Origin: Hypsibius dujardini
Taxonomy: Eukaryota > Tardigrada > Eutardigrada > Parachela > Hypsibiidae
NCBI GenBank assembly: GCA_001579985.1
Contig: LRSR01013832.1
Location: forward strand, 1 to 21,110
Direction: 5' to 3'
DNA length: 21,110 nt
Numbering within the stretch: position 1 is the stretch's first letter; every line of letters begins with the position of its first letter. This document shows, piece by piece, positions 20,603-21,110 of the stretch. Below the pieces are notes generated by a model. The model was not told the origin of the DNA, did not search any database, and saw only the letters and a list, made by a program, of their open reading frames with translations. A program made the position numbers and the translations under genes.

Positions 20603-21110
20603 AAAGAGAAAGACAGAGACAAACAGGAATATGGAGATGGAGAGCTAGAGCGTCAGCCCTAGACCCAGTTAGTGAATATGACCAGCGGGAAATAGTTCAG
20701 GCAGCAGACACCCGCGCACGAGTTTTTATTGCTTCCAGCACTTTTAGTGTAATACTTTCTAAGTATTGCGAGGCTTCATTGAACTGATTAACTCTAATTT
20801 TTGGCTTCACAGGCTACGATGATTGGGATATAATTTGCCCAGTGGACGTGCCTGAAAAGTTCGGTATGCCTCATCCTCCCCCAGTTTCACCCAGCGGCCA
20901 GCCGCCGAAACCGGCGGCCGCCACCCTCTCCACGTTCGGCCGAACCATCGAACTGGTCCAGAAAGCCTTGCAAATGGCCGACTACGAAAAGGACGAAAAC
21001 CGCTTCACCAAACCACCCATGTCTGACACGGAGTACCGCAACTTTCTCGACTCTGAAGGCCGCCTGGTCCGGCCGCTGGAATTTCGCCGTTCCGTTTTCC
21101 TCGGCGGGGT
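15664..21110 (+). CDS. TBC1D25: TBC1 domain family member 25 (OATL1)-like Rab GAP, 5' part, runs off the window
   Basis: Exons: 15664-15720, 20000-20112, 20271-20422, 20813 to the window end. Junctions are GT-AG and phases agree, giving 206 codons plus two bases. Vertebrate TBC1D25 is a GTPase-activating protein for Rab33B that binds Atg8/LC3 on autophagosomes. The order of segments matches it: a first strand ending VKVKIKKCDG at the exon 1/2 junction, a PB1-like domain to about residue 105 (core IDPRITSFEVLRKLLSKAF, then SYLSLLSDWDLDAALLS), an acidic YDDWDII at 109-115 that fits the LC3-interacting motif (W112, I115), a proline-rich linker, and FTKPPMSDTEYRNFLDSEGR, which precedes the TBC domain. 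The Arg- and Gln-finger motifs would lie beyond 21110. The ATG at 15664 is the first in its frame; the one at 15691 has a better +4 base and is an alternative. Intron 1 is 4279 bp and repeat-rich; intron 3 carries a long CAGA tract. Confidence 0.9.
15829..16340. repeat. Diverged tandem repeat of about 224 bp in TBC1D25 intron 1
   Basis: A module GCCAAGTTCGGCC ... AAGTGGCCAGACTTGGCTGG occurs three times in the same direction, with the second half at about 15867, 16094 and 16315, a spacing of 227 and 221. The sequence between also aligns loosely (GATTTATTG, GAAATTC or GGAATTC, and GGGA-rich blocks). Within each module the two halves are inverted relative to each other and could form a hairpin with a loop of roughly 25-30 nt. 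I cannot assign it to a family. Confidence 0.65.
16345..18120. other. Interior of TBC1D25 intron 1, no recognised exon
   Basis: About 1.8 kb. The segment 16440-17180 is more GC-rich than typical introns here and carries overlapping open frames on both strands (up to 182 codons on the minus strand, 16574-17122), but none shows a motif or family resemblance I can defend. A small 11-bp direct duplication, CGTCCCTAAGT, is near 17205-17230. A TTGATTGATTGATTGA tract is at about 18060. Decayed transposon sequence is possible but not shown. Confidence 0.5.
18125..18425. repeat. Long degenerate TCTG microsatellite in TBC1D25 intron 1
   Basis: About 300 bp of TCTG, TTTG, CCATC and TCGG variants. A piece reading CTTGTCCCACTGTCTGTC or CCTGTCCCACTGTCTGTC occurs twice (about 18194 and 18305), which suggests a segmental duplication of roughly 110 bp within the tract. 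TCTG is on the coding strand. Confidence 0.88.
18430..19305. other. TBC1D25 intron 1 between two microsatellites, nothing recognised
   Basis: About 880 bp of mixed composition. Short frames occur but none resembles a known protein, and I see no terminal repeats or RNA gene signatures. Confidence 0.5.
19310..19560. repeat. TCTG microsatellite near the 3' end of TBC1D25 intron 1
   Basis: TCTG units with TTTG, CATC and CGGC variants over about 250 bp, ending roughly 440 bp before the exon 2 acceptor at 19999. The coding strand carries the pyrimidine-rich TCTG form. Confidence 0.88.
20461..20600. repeat. Long CAGA microsatellite in TBC1D25 intron 3
   Basis: A CAGA/CAGG tract that becomes an uninterrupted (CAGA)n run of about 74 bp at 20527-20600, the longest pure microsatellite run in the window. 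Here the coding strand carries CAGA, opposite to the two tracts in intron 1. It starts about 40 bp behind the exon 3 donor. Confidence 0.93.

Overview
The window is nuclear DNA from an animal. Three protein-coding genes are split by GT-AG introns, and their exons join in frame to give conserved metazoan proteins. The introns and spacers are full of TCTG/CAGA microsatellites, TTGATTGA-type tracts and short inverted-repeat elements. Divergence from the human proteins points to an invertebrate. A repeat-rich flatworm is my guess, but nothing here fixes the lineage.

Layout. 1-1462 is 3' flank. 1463-7646 (minus strand) is a complete 15-exon orthologue of DSTYK, the dual Ser/Thr and Tyr protein kinase (935 codons plus stop). 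7647-10785 is a non-coding spacer between divergent genes; it holds a 37-38 bp tandem duplication, a fold-back element of about 417 bp, a worn MITE and an AT-rich island. 10786-13925 (plus strand) is a complete 8-exon F-actin-capping protein alpha subunit (CAPZA, 290 codons plus stop). Its intron 5 carries an 812 bp element with perfect 29 bp terminal inverted repeats and a TA target duplication. 13926-15663 is a spacer with no recognised gene. 15664 to the window end (plus strand) is the 5' part of a TBC1D25/OATL1-type Rab GAP: the PB1-like N-terminal domain, the WDII Atg8-binding motif and the approach to the TBC domain. The catalytic TBC domain lies beyond the window.

The three genes act in separate cytoplasmic processes: kinase signalling, actin barbed-end capping, and Rab/autophagy traffic. 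There is no operon logic; this is an ordinary conserved gene neighbourhood. The unusual material is the density of short TIR elements, several with TA duplications and two lying within 10-25 nt of splice sites. Further points are a stop-free 84-nt intron in DSTYK, a diverged repeat of about 224 bp in the long first intron of TBC1D25, and the clear dynamin-like but catalytically degenerate GTPase fold in the N-terminal half of DSTYK. I found no CRISPR array, tRNA, rRNA or prokaryote-type system.
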